Assembly: GCF_000967655.1 (NCBI RefSeq)
Contig: NZ_JXYA01000004.1
Span: forward strand, 1 to 64,000
DNA length: 64,000 nucleotides
From: Pseudoalteromonas rubra
Lineage (GTDB): Bacteria > Pseudomonadota > Gammaproteobacteria > Enterobacterales > Alteromonadaceae
Direction: 5' to 3'
Below are positions 35,301 to 45,200 of this stretch, one piece after another. How positions within the stretch are numbered: position 1 is the first letter of the stretch; every line of letters starts with the position of its first letter. The position numbers and the translations under genes are program-made. The notes beneath the pieces are model-generated. The model made no database searches and was not told where the DNA came from. It worked only from the letters and a program-made list of their open reading frames with translations.

Positions 35301-38300
35301 GCTGGCCTACCTGAGGTATTGTGGCCGCAGCGACGAACAAATTAAGCTGCGCGGCTATCGCATCGACTTGAATGCGATTTGCCATTATCTGCGCGAACTC
35401 GATGGCATACGCGACTGCGCGGTGACGGTCGATGAAACCCAGCAATTGTTGCAGGCTCATATTGTCTACCTTAACGGCAAAGTCCCGCCAGACAGTCATT
35501 TACGCAATCATTTGGCGCAATATCTGCCGCCGTACATGATCCCGGGGCAGTTTAATCGTGTTGAGGCCATTGTGCTCACGGCCAATGGCAAAGTGGACAG
35601 CAAAGCACTCAAAGCGCTGGCGCAGCAGCGAGAGGCCAGAGCCAATAAAAGCATCGACCTGGCGGCCCTCACGTCCATGCAGTCGTATCTGTATCAGCTT
35701 TACAGCGATGTTTTGCTGACGGAGCATTTTGATCTGGACGACAGCTTTTTTGACCTCGGCGGCCATTCGCTGCTGGCCATCAAGCTGATCAGCCAAATTC
35801 GCCAGCAGAAACACCTGGAGATAACGCTCCCTCAGCTATTTAAAACACCAACCATTGCGGCGCTGGCTGAGGTGCTGGAGCGGTGTGACCCAATCGCTGC
35901 CGCACAAACGATTGTGCCTGTGTCGCGCCAGCAGCCCTTGCCCCTGTCGTTTGCACAGCAAAGATTGTGGCTGATTGAGCAGCTTCAGGCGTCCAGCACG
36001 CAATATCATATGCCTGCCGGATTTAAGTTCAGCGGCACGCTCGACAAAGCCGCGTTCAGCGAAGCGCTCAATGCCCTGATAACGCGCCATGAGGTGTTAC
36101 GTTCGCGGATCGTAAAAGTCGCGGACTCAGCTGAGCCTGTCCAGCAGGTCAGCAGCCAGTTCGATTTACCGCTGACTCAGCTCGACCTCACCAAAATGCG
36201 TGAACGTGCTCGTCAGCAGCGCTGGCAGCAGGCGGCGTATGCCAACGCAACCGACCGCTTTGATCTCAGCCAGGATCTGCTGCTGCGGGTGTTGCTGGTT
36301 GAGTTTGGCAAAGACGACTATCGGGTGCATTTTAATATGCATCACATTGCCAGCGACGGCTGGTCGATGGCGATTTTGGTGCGCGAGTTCATTGCCTTTT
36401 ATCGTCATTTTGCCAAAGAAGACGACTATCAGCTGCCAGTGGAACTTACCCAGCCCTTAGCTGTGCAATATGGCGACTTTGCTTACTGGCAGCGCAATAC
36501 TTGGGCTAAAGATGGCGGTCAGGCAGATTTACAACACTGGTTAAAGGCACTGGATGGTTATCCGCCGCTTCATCAGTTGCCGCTCGATTATCCTCGCCCG
36601 GCTATGGCCCAGCTCAGCGGTTTACGCCATACCCAGCGGCTCAGTGCTGCCCTCACGCGGGCAGTTCACGAACACTGTAAGGCACAAGGCGTCACCTTGT
36701 TTATGTGGCTGCATACCGTGTTTTCACTGCTGATCCAGCGTTATAGCCAGAGTGACGATGTGGTGATTGGCTCGCCGGTTGCGGGGCGTGAGCACAACGA
36801 AGTGGCCAATTTAATCGGCTTCTTTGTCAACACCCTGGTGATACGCACGCGCACTGAGCCAGAGCAAAGCTTTAATCAGTTACTGGAGCAGCAAAAACAG
36901 GTGATCCTGGATGCGTTTAAGCATCAGGCACTGCCCTTTGAGCAACTGGTCGAAGCGCTGAAGCCTGAGCGAAATCTCGCACACCAGCCTGTTTTCCAAA
37001 TTTTATTTGCACTGCAAAACAACGAAACGACCGACCTGGTGCTGCCGCAGCTGCACATTGAAGTTGAAGCGCCAGAACAGCCTATGATGAAGTTTGATCT
37101 GGAGGTAAACGCCATCGAAAACGGCGATGGCATAGAGCTGGAGTGGAACTTTAGCTCAGCCCTGTTTAAACCCGCCACCATCGCGGCACTGGCCGAGTCT
37201 TTCGAGGTGCTGATCGGCGCCATTTTGAAATCTCCTGAGCACACAGTCCACAGTTTACCTGTACTCACCCAGTCTCGCCAACAGCAGCTGGTGAATATTA
37301 AGGGCGCAGATAAAACGATTAACTCGCAGTGCATTCACACGCGGCTCAGTACGCGGGCAAAGCACGATGCAAACGGGCTTGCGGTGCGCGACGCCGATGC
37401 CTGTATGCTCAGCTATCAGGCGCTCGAGCATAAGGCCAGTACTTTGGCCAGTTACCTGCTGGAGCAGGGCGTAAAACCGGGCGCGCGTATTGCTCTGTGC
37501 CTGAGCGCAGGATGCGACCAGCTGGTGGCCATGTTGGCGGCCTTTAAGGTGCGTGCTGCCTATGTACCCATTGATCCGACGCTGCCCGCGTCCCGATGTC
37601 AGTTTATGATCCGCGACAGTGGCGCAAGCTGGTTGCTGACCAGCAGCCCGTTAATGGCGCAGTTAAAACCTGTGATAGATGCCGTACAGCAGCCGCCGCT
37701 GTCGGTGCTGGAGATGGATAAGCCAGAGAGTTGGCAGCCTAAGCAGGTACGCGACCATTTTGCCAGCAGCGAGCATTCAGACCTGGCCTATGTGATCTAT
37801 ACCTCGGGCACCACCGGCCAGCCCAAAGGCGTGGCGATCACCCAGGGTAATCTGGCGCTTTATCTTGATCATGCCTGCCATGAGTATGTCGATGAAAACC
37901 TCAGCTTTAGTGCCGTGAGCACGCCGCTGGCGTTTGATGCCACGGTAACCGCCATCTGGCCTGCCTTGTTGCAAGGTGTGTGCATCGACATGCTGGCCGA
38001 TGACGAGCGCATGTTAAAGCAGCTTGCCAGTCGCTTGTGTGGTGAGGTTGCCGGCATGTTTAAAGTCACTCCGGCCCATTTACAGGGCGTGGTTGCTGTA
38101 CTGAAACAATGCGGCTTGTCGGACGAGCGTAGCTTTGCAGCGTCGCACAAGGTGATTGTAGGCGGTGAAGCGCTGCCAGTTGCACTACTGGTTGAGTTGA
38201 GCGCCCGATTACCAAATGTTACCTGGGTCAATGAATACGGCCCGACCGAAGCCACGGTAGGTACCAGCACTTATCACTGTGATAAGTCGGAAATTGCACG

Positions 38301-39249
38301 GCTTCATGAGCACTTACTGGTGCAGGTACCCATTGGTCAGCCCATCGCCAACACCCATTTGCTGGTGTTGGATGAGCAAATGCAACCGGTGCCTGTGGGT
38401 GTGACGGGCGAGCTGTATATCGGTGGCGATAACCTGGCGCAGGGTTACCTGAATCGTAGCGATCTCAGCGCTGAAAAGTTTGTCTGGTTGCCTGTCGGGG
38501 CGCAGCAAAGTGAGCAGCGTTTTTATCGCAGTGGCGATCTGGTGCGCTGGTCGGTGAACGACGATGGCACACCTGGCGCACTGCAGTTTTGTCATCGCCT
38601 TGATAACCAGCTGAAGCTGCGAGGCTATCGCATTGAGCCACAAGAAATTGCTGAGCAGTTGCAGCAAGACTCCCGCATTGAGCAGGCTGTAGTGGCACTC
38701 AATGAAACGGCCGATAACCTGGAAGCCTATCTGGTCGTGAGTTCGGATGAAAAAAGCGAACAGCCCGGCGCAGCTGTGCTGGCTAATGCGCAATTGTCTG
38801 GTGCCTTGTCGGCGCGCCTCAGCGAGTCATTACCGGCCTACATGGTGCCGTATCGCTATGTGCTGATTGCTGCACAGCCTTTGACTACCAACGGCAAAGT
38901 GGATGTAAAAGCGCTGCATGCTTTAGGCGCGCAGTGCGACTCACCGACTGAGAAGATTGCACCGCGCAACGATACCGAAGCAGCTCTTGCCGAGATCCTA
39001 GCATCGGTATTAGCGCGCACATCAATCAGCGTAACAGACAATTTCTTTAGCCTGGGCGGCCATTCTTTGCTGGCGACGCAATGCATTGGCCTGATTGAGG
39101 CACAATTCGGGGTCGGCATGTCGGTCAGAACCCTGTTTGAGCGCCCTACAGTGGCAGCTTTGGCGCAGTGGATTGAGATCCATCGGGCGATGGCAGAGCA
39201 GGCTCAGGATGATAACGAAAACGACACTTCAGAAGAGATGTTTTTGTAA
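29347..39249 (+). CDS. NRPS 2: TubC docking domain and three C-A-PCP modules
   Basis: This 3300-residue trimodular synthetase adds residues 2-4. An N-terminal TubC-like docking domain occupies about residues 1-55 (IEALLAELDGQGIYVYLQ, KANKPALIAYMQ). Three C-A-PCP modules follow: condensation motifs HHLVADG, HHIVSDG and HHIASDG; carrier serines 1057, 2141 and 3240, all in GGHSLLA; and A-domain Lys in NGKVD in each. There is no epimerase or tailoring domain. The gene begins two bases after the previous stop with GGAGAT upstream, and its TAA overlaps the next ATG by one base (TAATG at 39247), so the three synthetases are translationally coupled. The C-terminal tail is acidic and ends SEEMFL, resembling the tail of synthetase 1. 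Confidence 0.95.
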   Translation: MENSAIEALLAELDGQGIYVYLQEGRLKLRTHLATVPAAQLNKIKANKPALIAYMQAHHQKQGALSASQQGIWLIDQYHGGEVAYTMAGLLRLSQPVGKAQLEDALNTLLVRHDILRSQFFATEQGGCQRVNTELSLTLAQLSVPAPLTQTRIETELQPLLRQGFDLQKSLPIRGALICEPDESEGQWVYLMLHHLVADGWSVRLLVNELLDVLQTQAQTQAAPLQYLDYVHWEKRFVQSERYQQQHAYWQQQLADFSAFSLPTSYTRQAEASFRGASHSFKLEEAPCQRFEHSCQQLGVTPFSALLSVFYVLLHRYSQQQDITVGVPVLGREHSEFESMIGCFIHTLPLRLQLNGDMRFSELTKCTQTQIRQALDNQSVSQDALAKLAGTSRLFTVLFNYDAVPPEPLRAGELEAQLFTLNNHSAKFDLTLNLSTHQTGMVAEIEYNVDLFAPQLIAQFADDFQALLSALSDNPAQSLEEVRLPSVDAAQQLLGTPPDAGTAPLLLPQILAHSQSNPTHPAIVAANDPTQSVSYAELATQTANLSTALNDIAPGDTVVAVLVSRNVQSLVALLGVMRAGAAYLPIEQDTPVQRIIEIMEQAGCRTLVVCDAQTMTTQAQAALNEREIVVWEYQQLLQRDTAAKALDATTELNANELAYVIFTSGSTGKPKGVAVSHGALASYCESVTHRIEFSGHTRAGIVTGLATDLCLTGIYPALAQGGTVVMPGTRALPEPQQLVDMLTEQQVNLLKITPSFARELLPQIAAQGENQPAIEQWILGGEALDVTLVAELQEHYPTAHIVNHYGPSETCIGVITHTIAKRPDPRIEHYPIGKPLDHVSVLVLSAQGQPVPLGMPGELYIGGASLASGYVRAPQLSERYFVQCQTPNGQSARFYRSGDRVRLTHQGELQYLGRLDNQPKIRGYRVDISEIEAKLAALPGVKAAAVIARKQAGIDTLAAYYVAAREQVTAACLRDALGALLPQAMIPSHFKALAQLPVLGNGKVDRKQLAALPVCDERQYTQPETQLQQQLAALFSELTGVAQISADDDFFSIGGHSLLAMRLANHIRARFERVLSLQTIFANPTVAKLERCLLAQDIHLGNTLVKVEQAGEHPLSFAQQRIWFVDQMQGHSKQYNLQGAFTIKGALNIAALSQAFEQVVQQHSILRFNYAQSAQGEAVQSFNDTLNFVLQQRDLSELDDEQQADTLRQLLAEDYHTGFDLSQDLLLRAQLLQLDAQLSVLVVTMHHIVSDGWSIGVLCRALEAAYRSACAGKPHEAGSLTHSYVDYVHWQRNLATLPQWQTSLAYWQKQLADLPKVHELPQDNPRENKVISGGALYCYELPAKLSQTLRGFVASSGQTLFAVLECAFALWMSRLSGQSDIALGTPVAGREFSELEAVIGNFINTLVLRHHIKPDMSFSDALTQSSETLHSALNHQHIPFDALVEALNSERSLGIHPLIQVVFRVNNQVNEALQLDGLDVTVNDTGVRSAKLDLEVSVIDCGDTIAVEWLYDSALWQEHSIESFARQYTQLLGACLDAPQQQISAHSLVDANQLTQLLAFSAPQNHEPGSDIGWHHHFSAIAELQPHSIALRCNGESYTYLEVEQRANQLAHCLLEMRFEEQSRLALLLPSGPAMVIAVLAILKARHVYVPLHYDTPEKSLSYIVEDADIVMILALSDDTEKLIESATDFLFLDDLFDVESNFSGYPVSAPGVEELGESTLTDAERLCYIIYTSGSTGRPKGVMITHGNLNVYLSHAMDTYLDADTTLPLAVVSTPLAFDATITALVPPLLCGGEVEVVTQGPHQLAAITELLFNAIRPRLFKLTPAHLRAVQALMDELGSNSAPHTLVIGGEALDADLLLALREKLSACTWINEYGPTEATVGCSVFALTPDLNPYTTLRHPDVPIGLPNAGVAMVVVDECDQPVPANTPGELLIGGAVVSPGYVNQDALNEEKFVTLSFAGQPPVRFYRSGDQVKWHSDEQGRLAYLRYCGRSDEQIKLRGYRIDLNAICHYLRELDGIRDCAVTVDETQQLLQAHIVYLNGKVPPDSHLRNHLAQYLPPYMIPGQFNRVEAIVLTANGKVDSKALKALAQQREARANKSIDLAALTSMQSYLYQLYSDVLLTEHFDLDDSFFDLGGHSLLAIKLISQIRQQKHLEITLPQLFKTPTIAALAEVLERCDPIAAAQTIVPVSRQQPLPLSFAQQRLWLIEQLQASSTQYHMPAGFKFSGTLDKAAFSEALNALITRHEVLRSRIVKVADSAEPVQQVSSQFDLPLTQLDLTKMRERARQQRWQQAAYANATDRFDLSQDLLLRVLLVEFGKDDYRVHFNMHHIASDGWSMAILVREFIAFYRHFAKEDDYQLPVELTQPLAVQYGDFAYWQRNTWAKDGGQADLQHWLKALDGYPPLHQLPLDYPRPAMAQLSGLRHTQRLSAALTRAVHEHCKAQGVTLFMWLHTVFSLLIQRYSQSDDVVIGSPVAGREHNEVANLIGFFVNTLVIRTRTEPEQSFNQLLEQQKQVILDAFKHQALPFEQLVEALKPERNLAHQPVFQILFALQNNETTDLVLPQLHIEVEAPEQPMMKFDLEVNAIENGDGIELEWNFSSALFKPATIAALAESFEVLIGAILKSPEHTVHSLPVLTQSRQQQLVNIKGADKTINSQCIHTRLSTRAKHDANGLAVRDADACMLSYQALEHKASTLASYLLEQGVKPGARIALCLSAGCDQLVAMLAAFKVRAAYVPIDPTLPASRCQFMIRDSGASWLLTSSPLMAQLKPVIDAVQQPPLSVLEMDKPESWQPKQVRDHFASSEHSDLAYVIYTSGTTGQPKGVAITQGNLALYLDHACHEYVDENLSFSAVSTPLAFDATVTAIWPALLQGVCIDMLADDERMLKQLASRLCGEVAGMFKVTPAHLQGVVAVLKQCGLSDERSFAASHKVIVGGEALPVALLVELSARLPNVTWVNEYGPTEATVGTSTYHCDKSEIARLHEHLLVQVPIGQPIANTHLLVLDEQMQPVPVGVTGELYIGGDNLAQGYLNRSDLSAEKFVWLPVGAQQSEQRFYRSGDLVRWSVNDDGTPGALQFCHRLDNQLKLRGYRIEPQEIAEQLQQDSRIEQAVVALNETADNLEAYLVVSSDEKSEQPGAAVLANAQLSGALSARLSESLPAYMVPYRYVLIAAQPLTTNGKVDVKALHALGAQCDSPTEKIAPRNDTEAALAEILASVLARTSISVTDNFFSLGGHSLLATQCIGLIEAQFGVGMSVRTLFERPTVAALAQWIEIHRAMAEQAQDDNENDTSEEMFL
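29520..32650 (+). other. NRPS module 2 (C-A-PCP), predicted Asp
   Basis: Pocket residues read from TDLCLTG, LKITP, WILGGE and NHYGPSETCIG give D-L-T-K-I-G-H-I-G-K. This is essentially the aspartate code D-L-T-K-V-G-H-I-G-K; His at position 322 separates Asp from Asn (Glu there). The module is the logical target of the SyrP-like dioxygenase gene at 51389. Carrier Ser is residue 1057 of the protein. Confidence 0.75.
32680..35890 (+). other. NRPS module 3 (C-A-PCP), predicted Asn
   Basis: Pocket residues from FDATITA, FKLTP, LVIGGE and NEYGPTEATVG give D-A-T-K-V-G-E-V-G-K. This is an asparagine-type code with Glu at position 322. The A domain shares an unusual STPLAFDAT stretch and GNLNVYL with module 4, suggesting recent common origin. 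Carrier Ser2141. Confidence 0.68.
35925..39190 (+). other. NRPS module 4 (C-A-PCP), predicted Asn
   Basis: Pocket residues from FDATVTA, FKVTP, VIVGGE and NEYGPTEATVG give D-A-T-K-I-G-E-V-G-K, one conservative change from module 3. An Asn-Asn pair is therefore expected. The carrier Ser3240 lies about 60 residues from the C-terminus. Confidence 0.68.
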
Positions 39250-42200
39250 TGACGGAACAGTTGATAGCAATTGAGCAGTTAATCGCGGATGCATTGCGAG
39301 CGGGCATTACCTTGTATGAAAAAAACGGGGCGCTGGCGTTTAAGCAAAAAGGGGATTTCCCGGCGGATCTTAAACAGCGCATCGTGGCGAATAAAGCCGA
39401 CATCATCGCGTATTTTCAACAGCAGCGCGGCGCGGCTGAATTGTCGCATGCGGCGATTACACCTGCTGACCGTTCAGGGCCTTTGCCTGCCAGTTATGCC
39501 CAGCAGGGGCTGTGGTTTATCGAGCAGCTGCAAGGCAGCAGCCAGTATTATATGCCAGCTGAATTTGTGCTCACCGGGGCGCTGAATATTGCCGCGCTCA
39601 AAGCCAGTATCGCCGCGCTGATTGCCCGTCATGACTCTCTGCGCAGTCACTTTATCACCAGCAATGAAAGCGGACAAGGCGTGGTTGTAAAGGTGGCCGA
39701 CACGCTCGAAACCCCGTTTGAGTGGCGAGATGCCAGTGTGTGGCCCTGGGCCGGTCGGGCGCAGGCAATTCGCGATCAGCTGAGCGAGTTTCTGGCCCGG
39801 CCGTTTGACTTAAGCCACGATGCGCTGCTGCGGGCACTGGTGATTTCAGATCAGCAGACCCATTATCTGGCGTTTAACATGCATCATATCGTGTCGGATG
39901 GTGCGTCGATGCAAGTACTGGTGCGGGAGCTTGAGGCACTTTATAGCGCAGAGTTAGGGCATCAGAACGCCCCGCAACTGGCACCACTGAGCGTGCAGTA
40001 TGGTGATTATGCCAGCTGGCAGCAAAACACGCTGACGGCTGAGTATCTGACCGACAAACTAACGTTCTGGCAGCAAGCGCTGCAAGGTTTGGATCCTATT
40101 CAGTCGCTGCCTGGTGACTTTGTTCGCCCTGCGGTGCAAACCCAGTGCGGCCGGGTTTATCGTCAGACGTTAAGCGCAGCGCTGAGCGGGCACATTCAGG
40201 CGCACAGTGCACAGCAATCCGTCACGCCGTTTATGTGGTTACTGAGCAGCTTTATGTTGTTTATCGGCCGAGTCACGCAAAACGAGCAGGTGGTGGTTGG
40301 TACGCCAGTGCTTGGGCGCGACCACCCTGAACTGACGCCGCTGATTGGCCTGTTCGTCAATACTCTGGTGATCCCGGCAAGCGTTGATGAGTCGATGCCT
40401 TTTAACGCCTGGCTGGCGCAGCAAAAGGAGCAGATCCTGGCGGCGTTTGAGCATCGTGAGGTGCCGTTTGATAAAGTGGTCGAAGCGTTACAGTGTGAGC
40501 GCGACATGAGCCACCATCCACTGGTGCAGATCCTGTTTACGCTGGAGCAAAATACTTCGGCGCAGGCGCTTAATTTACCCGGTCTGAGCACCCTTGAGCA
40601 AACCCAGGCCAGTGATGACATTGACATTAAATGCGACCTGGAACTGAGTGCCATCCTGGACGATGAAACAAATGCACTGACACTCAACTGGAAGTACGAC
40701 AGCGACCTGTATCGCAGCGAGACCATCGCCCACTGGGCGGAGAGTTTTGCCGTTATGCTTGAGCAACTGGTTGCTGCGCCGCAAACGCCGATTGGGCAAG
40801 TTGGGTTGCTCAGCGAGTCGCAAACCGAGGCAATTTTGGCACATGCCCAGTATGCAGACACACACTGGGACACCAGCCAAACGCTGGTTAGCCTGTTTGA
40901 GGCACAAGTGAAAAAATTTGGCCAGCGGGTAGCGGCGGTCGATGAGCACGAGCGCCTGAGTTACGAAGCACTAAATAACCGCGCCAATCGACTGGCCAGA
41001 GTACTGATCGCAAGCGGCATCACACCCCAAGCCATGCTGCCGGTCAGTGTTACCCGCTCGGTGAACATGGTGGTGACCTTACTGGCGATTTTAAAAGCCG
41101 GCGCGGCCTATGTACCCATAGACCCGGATTACCCCACAGAGCGGATAGAGTACATTATTGGCGATGTTGGCAGCCGCTGGCTGATAGTCGACAACGACAC
41201 CCAGGCACGTTTTGCAAGCTGCGCGGAGCAGATAATCAGCATAGACGATGAGGCCATTTATAGGCACATTGCGATTGGCGATGATCTGGCGCTGGATATT
41301 CAGCCACAGCATCTGGCTTATATGATTTACACTTCGGGCACCACAGGGCGCCCCAAAGGTGTGCAGATTGAGCACCGCCATGTGGTACGTCTGCTGCACG
41401 TTGAGCCTGCTTTATTTGATTTTAATGAGCACGATGTGTGGACCCTGTTCCATTCATTTTGTTTTGATTTTTCGGTCTGGGAAATGTACGGCGCTTTGCT
41501 GTTTGGCGGCAAACTGGTGGTGGTAAGCAAAGCGGTGAGTCAGGACACGCAGGCCTTTGCCCGCTGCTTACTGAGCGAAAAAGTCACGGTGCTTAACCAG
41601 ACACCGGGCGCTTTTTATGTGTTGCAATCAGCCCTGTGCGCTTTGCCCGAGGCCGAGCAGGCACGATGCCGGGTGCGTTATGTGATTTTTGGCGGCGAAG
41701 CCTTACAGCCAGGCAAGCTCAAGCCCTGGGCCAGTCGCTTTGATAATTGCCAGCTGATCAATATGTACGGCATTACCGAAACCACAGTGCATGTGACTTT
41801 TAAACGCCTCACACAAGCCGATCTGGCGCTGGGCGTAAGCAATATCGGCCATGCCATTCCAACCACCTCATGCTATGTGCTGGATAAACACCAACAGTTG
41901 CTGCCCATGGGCGCGGTGGGTGAATTGTATGTGGGCGGCGAGGGCGTATGCCGGGGTTACTGGCAAAGAGAGGCGCTTAATGCCGAGCGCTTTATTGCTG
42001 ATCCGTTCGCCACATCTGGCGACAAAAAGCTTTATAAAACCGGCGATCTGGTGCGGTTTCTGCCCGATGGTGAGCTGACCTACTTCAGTCGCGCCGACGA
42101 TCAGGTTAAAGTACGTGGTTATCGCATTGAGTTGGGTGAAATTGAAAACCAGCTGCGCCAGCATCCTCAGCTTCAGGCCGTTAGTGTGTTACTTAATCGC

Positions 42201-45200
42201 AATGATCAGCAGGGCGCGCGGATCAGCGCTTTTGTGGTCCCAGTTAGTGGCGTTCATTTGGATGAACCGCTCACTCAGGTGCAAGGGTATCTGCGCAGCA
42301 CACTGCCCGAATTTATGCTGCCAACCAATGTGGTTGTGGTGGATGCCTTACCCCTGACCAGCAATGGTAAAATTGATAAAAAAGCCTTGCTGGCACTGGA
42401 CGTATTGCGCCAGGAGGCGGCCTATCGGGCGCCAGGAACACAAACTGAACGAGCCGTTGTCGGGTGTTTTTCTGCCTTGCTGGGCGTTGAGCAGGTCGGC
42501 CTGGACGACCATTTCTTCCGACTCGGCGGACATTCACTGCTTGCCACTCAGCTGGTTAGCCAGCTCAGGGAAGTGCATGGCCTGCCTGTTACGTTAAAGG
42601 ATGTGTTTCAAAACCCCGCTGTGGCTGAGCTTGCCAAAGTGATAGAGCAGGGCGACGCCGATGTGGCATTGACTGCGGACATTCCACGAGCTGATACTTC
42701 CGCGCCTTTGCCCTTGTCGTTTGCACAAGCGCGGTTGTGGACAGTCGAGCAAATGATGCCAGATTCGGCGCAGTATCATATGCCCGGCACTTTTACGCTC
42801 AATGGACCACTGGATCTGGCTGCATTTAAGCAGGCATGGCGGGCGATCCTTAGCCGCCACCAGGTGCTGCGCAGCAAGATAATACAAGATGAGGCGCAAG
42901 GGCCACAGCAAGTGGTCAGTGAAGACTTTGCAGTGCCGCTGACTTATATTGATGCACGCTCGCTGACCCCGCGCGCGCAGCAGCAACGCTGGCTCAGCGC
43001 ACAGCGTGACGATGCCATGCTGGCATTTGATTTAAGCCAGGGTTTGATGCTGCGACTGACTGTGATGGCATGCGCCGATGATGTACACAAGTTGCGGGTG
43101 AATGTGCATCATATCGCTGCCGATGCCCACTCTTTAGCGATTTTAACCGCTGAACTGGCGGCGTTTTATCAGCATTTTGCCAAAGGCCAACCGTTACCCG
43201 AGTGGCTGTCTCAGCCATTGCCGCTGCAATATGCTGAGTATGCACAGTGGCAACGCACTAACCTGGATGACGCGGCCTTGCAGGTACACCGAGACTTCTG
43301 GCTTGCCAATCTGGCAGATGCCCCGCCATTGCATCAGTTGCCGCTGGACAGAGCCAGAACGCGCACATCCGCCAATCATGGCGCTGTGTATCTTACCCAC
43401 CTGAACACCGAAGAGTGCGAGCAGATCCAGACTCAGTGCCGTGATAACGACATCACGCTGTTTACCTGGCTGCAAACCGCATTTGCTTTGTTTGTGGGTA
43501 AATACAGTCGCAGCGCTGATGTGGTGATCGGTGCACCATTCTCCGGTCGTGAGCACAGCCAGTTGCAGCCGCTGGTCGGGTTTTTCATTAATACCTTACC
43601 TATCCGTACACGCTTTACACCAGACATGACGTTTAGCGAGCTATTGGCGCAGCAAAAAGCGCTGATGATGGATATTCAGGCGCATCAGGCGATGCCGTTT
43701 GAGCAGATCCTGGATGCACTCAATGTGGCACGCGACCTCAGTCATCAGGGCGTATTCCAGTTAAGCTTTGCACTCAACCCGCAGCTGGACACCCAATTAC
43801 AGCTGGCTGATATTGCAGTACAGGCTGAGCAGGCGGTGTCTGTGACGGCCAAATTCGACATTGAGCTTAGTGCAGTGCAAACCGACGACGGACTGCGCTT
43901 CAGTTGGTGCTACAACACCGCCTTGTTTGATGCTGCCAGCATTGCTCGCATGAGCGAGGCGTTCGGCGTGATGCTGGACGCAGTTATCCGCAGCCCCGAG
44001 CTGGATATTGCACAAATCCCGTTAACACAGGCGCGCTATCAGGCCATTAGCGGACAATCGCATCCGGTACCAGGCACCACGCTGGTTGAACAACTTGCCC
44101 GGCATGCACGCCAGACACCCGACAAAGTGGCAATCAAAGCGCCTGAATTGAATAGCACACTCACTTATGGCGAGCTGGAACAGCGCGCCTGCGCCCTGGC
44201 GCAGTATCTGGTCGGGCACGGGCTTAAGCCACAGCAAAGGGTGCTGGTTAGTTGCGATGCCGGTATAGATCTAGTCGTGGCTATGCTGGCAACGCTTAAA
44301 GCCGGTGGGGCTTATGTGCCCATGTCACCCGACTATCCAGCGGCACGCATTAAGCATATTATCAGCGACAGCACCAGTGAGTGGCTGCTGACGCAGACGC
44401 GCTTTGCCGGGCAGTTTGACGCTTACCCGGCATGCAAACAGGTATGGCTGGACAACCCGGACTTGCCTGGGCTATGTGCGGTTTATGCGCAGCAGCCGTT
44501 ACCCGCAATCGACGCAAACCAGCTGGCTTACGTAATTTATACCTCGGGCACCACAGGGCAGCCCAAGGGCGTGATGATCCCGCATTGCGGGCTTAGCAAT
44601 TTATGTCACTGGCACCAGCGTGCCTTTGCGCTGAACGCGCGCAGTGTTGGCAGTCAGACGGCTAATATCGCCTTTGATGCCGCGACCTGGGAGATCTGGC
44701 CTTATCTCAGTGCCAATGCCTCGCTGGTTTTTGTCAGCAGCAATGAGCTGAATGACCCGCAGCGACTATCGGCATTGCTGAGCCGTGAAGCGGTCAGCCA
44801 TTGCTTTTTGGCCACGCCGATCGCCGAAGTGATGCTGGCAGACGCCGACTTTGCCCCCACTCAGCTGAAATACTTACTGGTAGGCGGCGACCGGCTCAAC
44901 CCCGTGCGCGCTCAGTATCACTTTAAACTGATCAATAACTATGGCCCGACTGAGGCCTCTGTGGTCGCAACCTCGGGTGAGGTTGCTCAGCCCTGCGAAG
45001 CGTTGCCGGATATTGGCCTGCCGGTAGATAACTGCGCGGTTTATATCATTGACGAGCAAAGTCGCAGTGTGCCCGATGGCATGGTTGGCGAGCTCTGTAT
45101 TGCCGGTCCGGGGCTGGCTTTGGGGTATCTCAATCAACCGCAGCTGAGCGATGCGCAATTCACTGAGCTCACGCTGGACAACGGCGAGCGCGTGCGCGTG

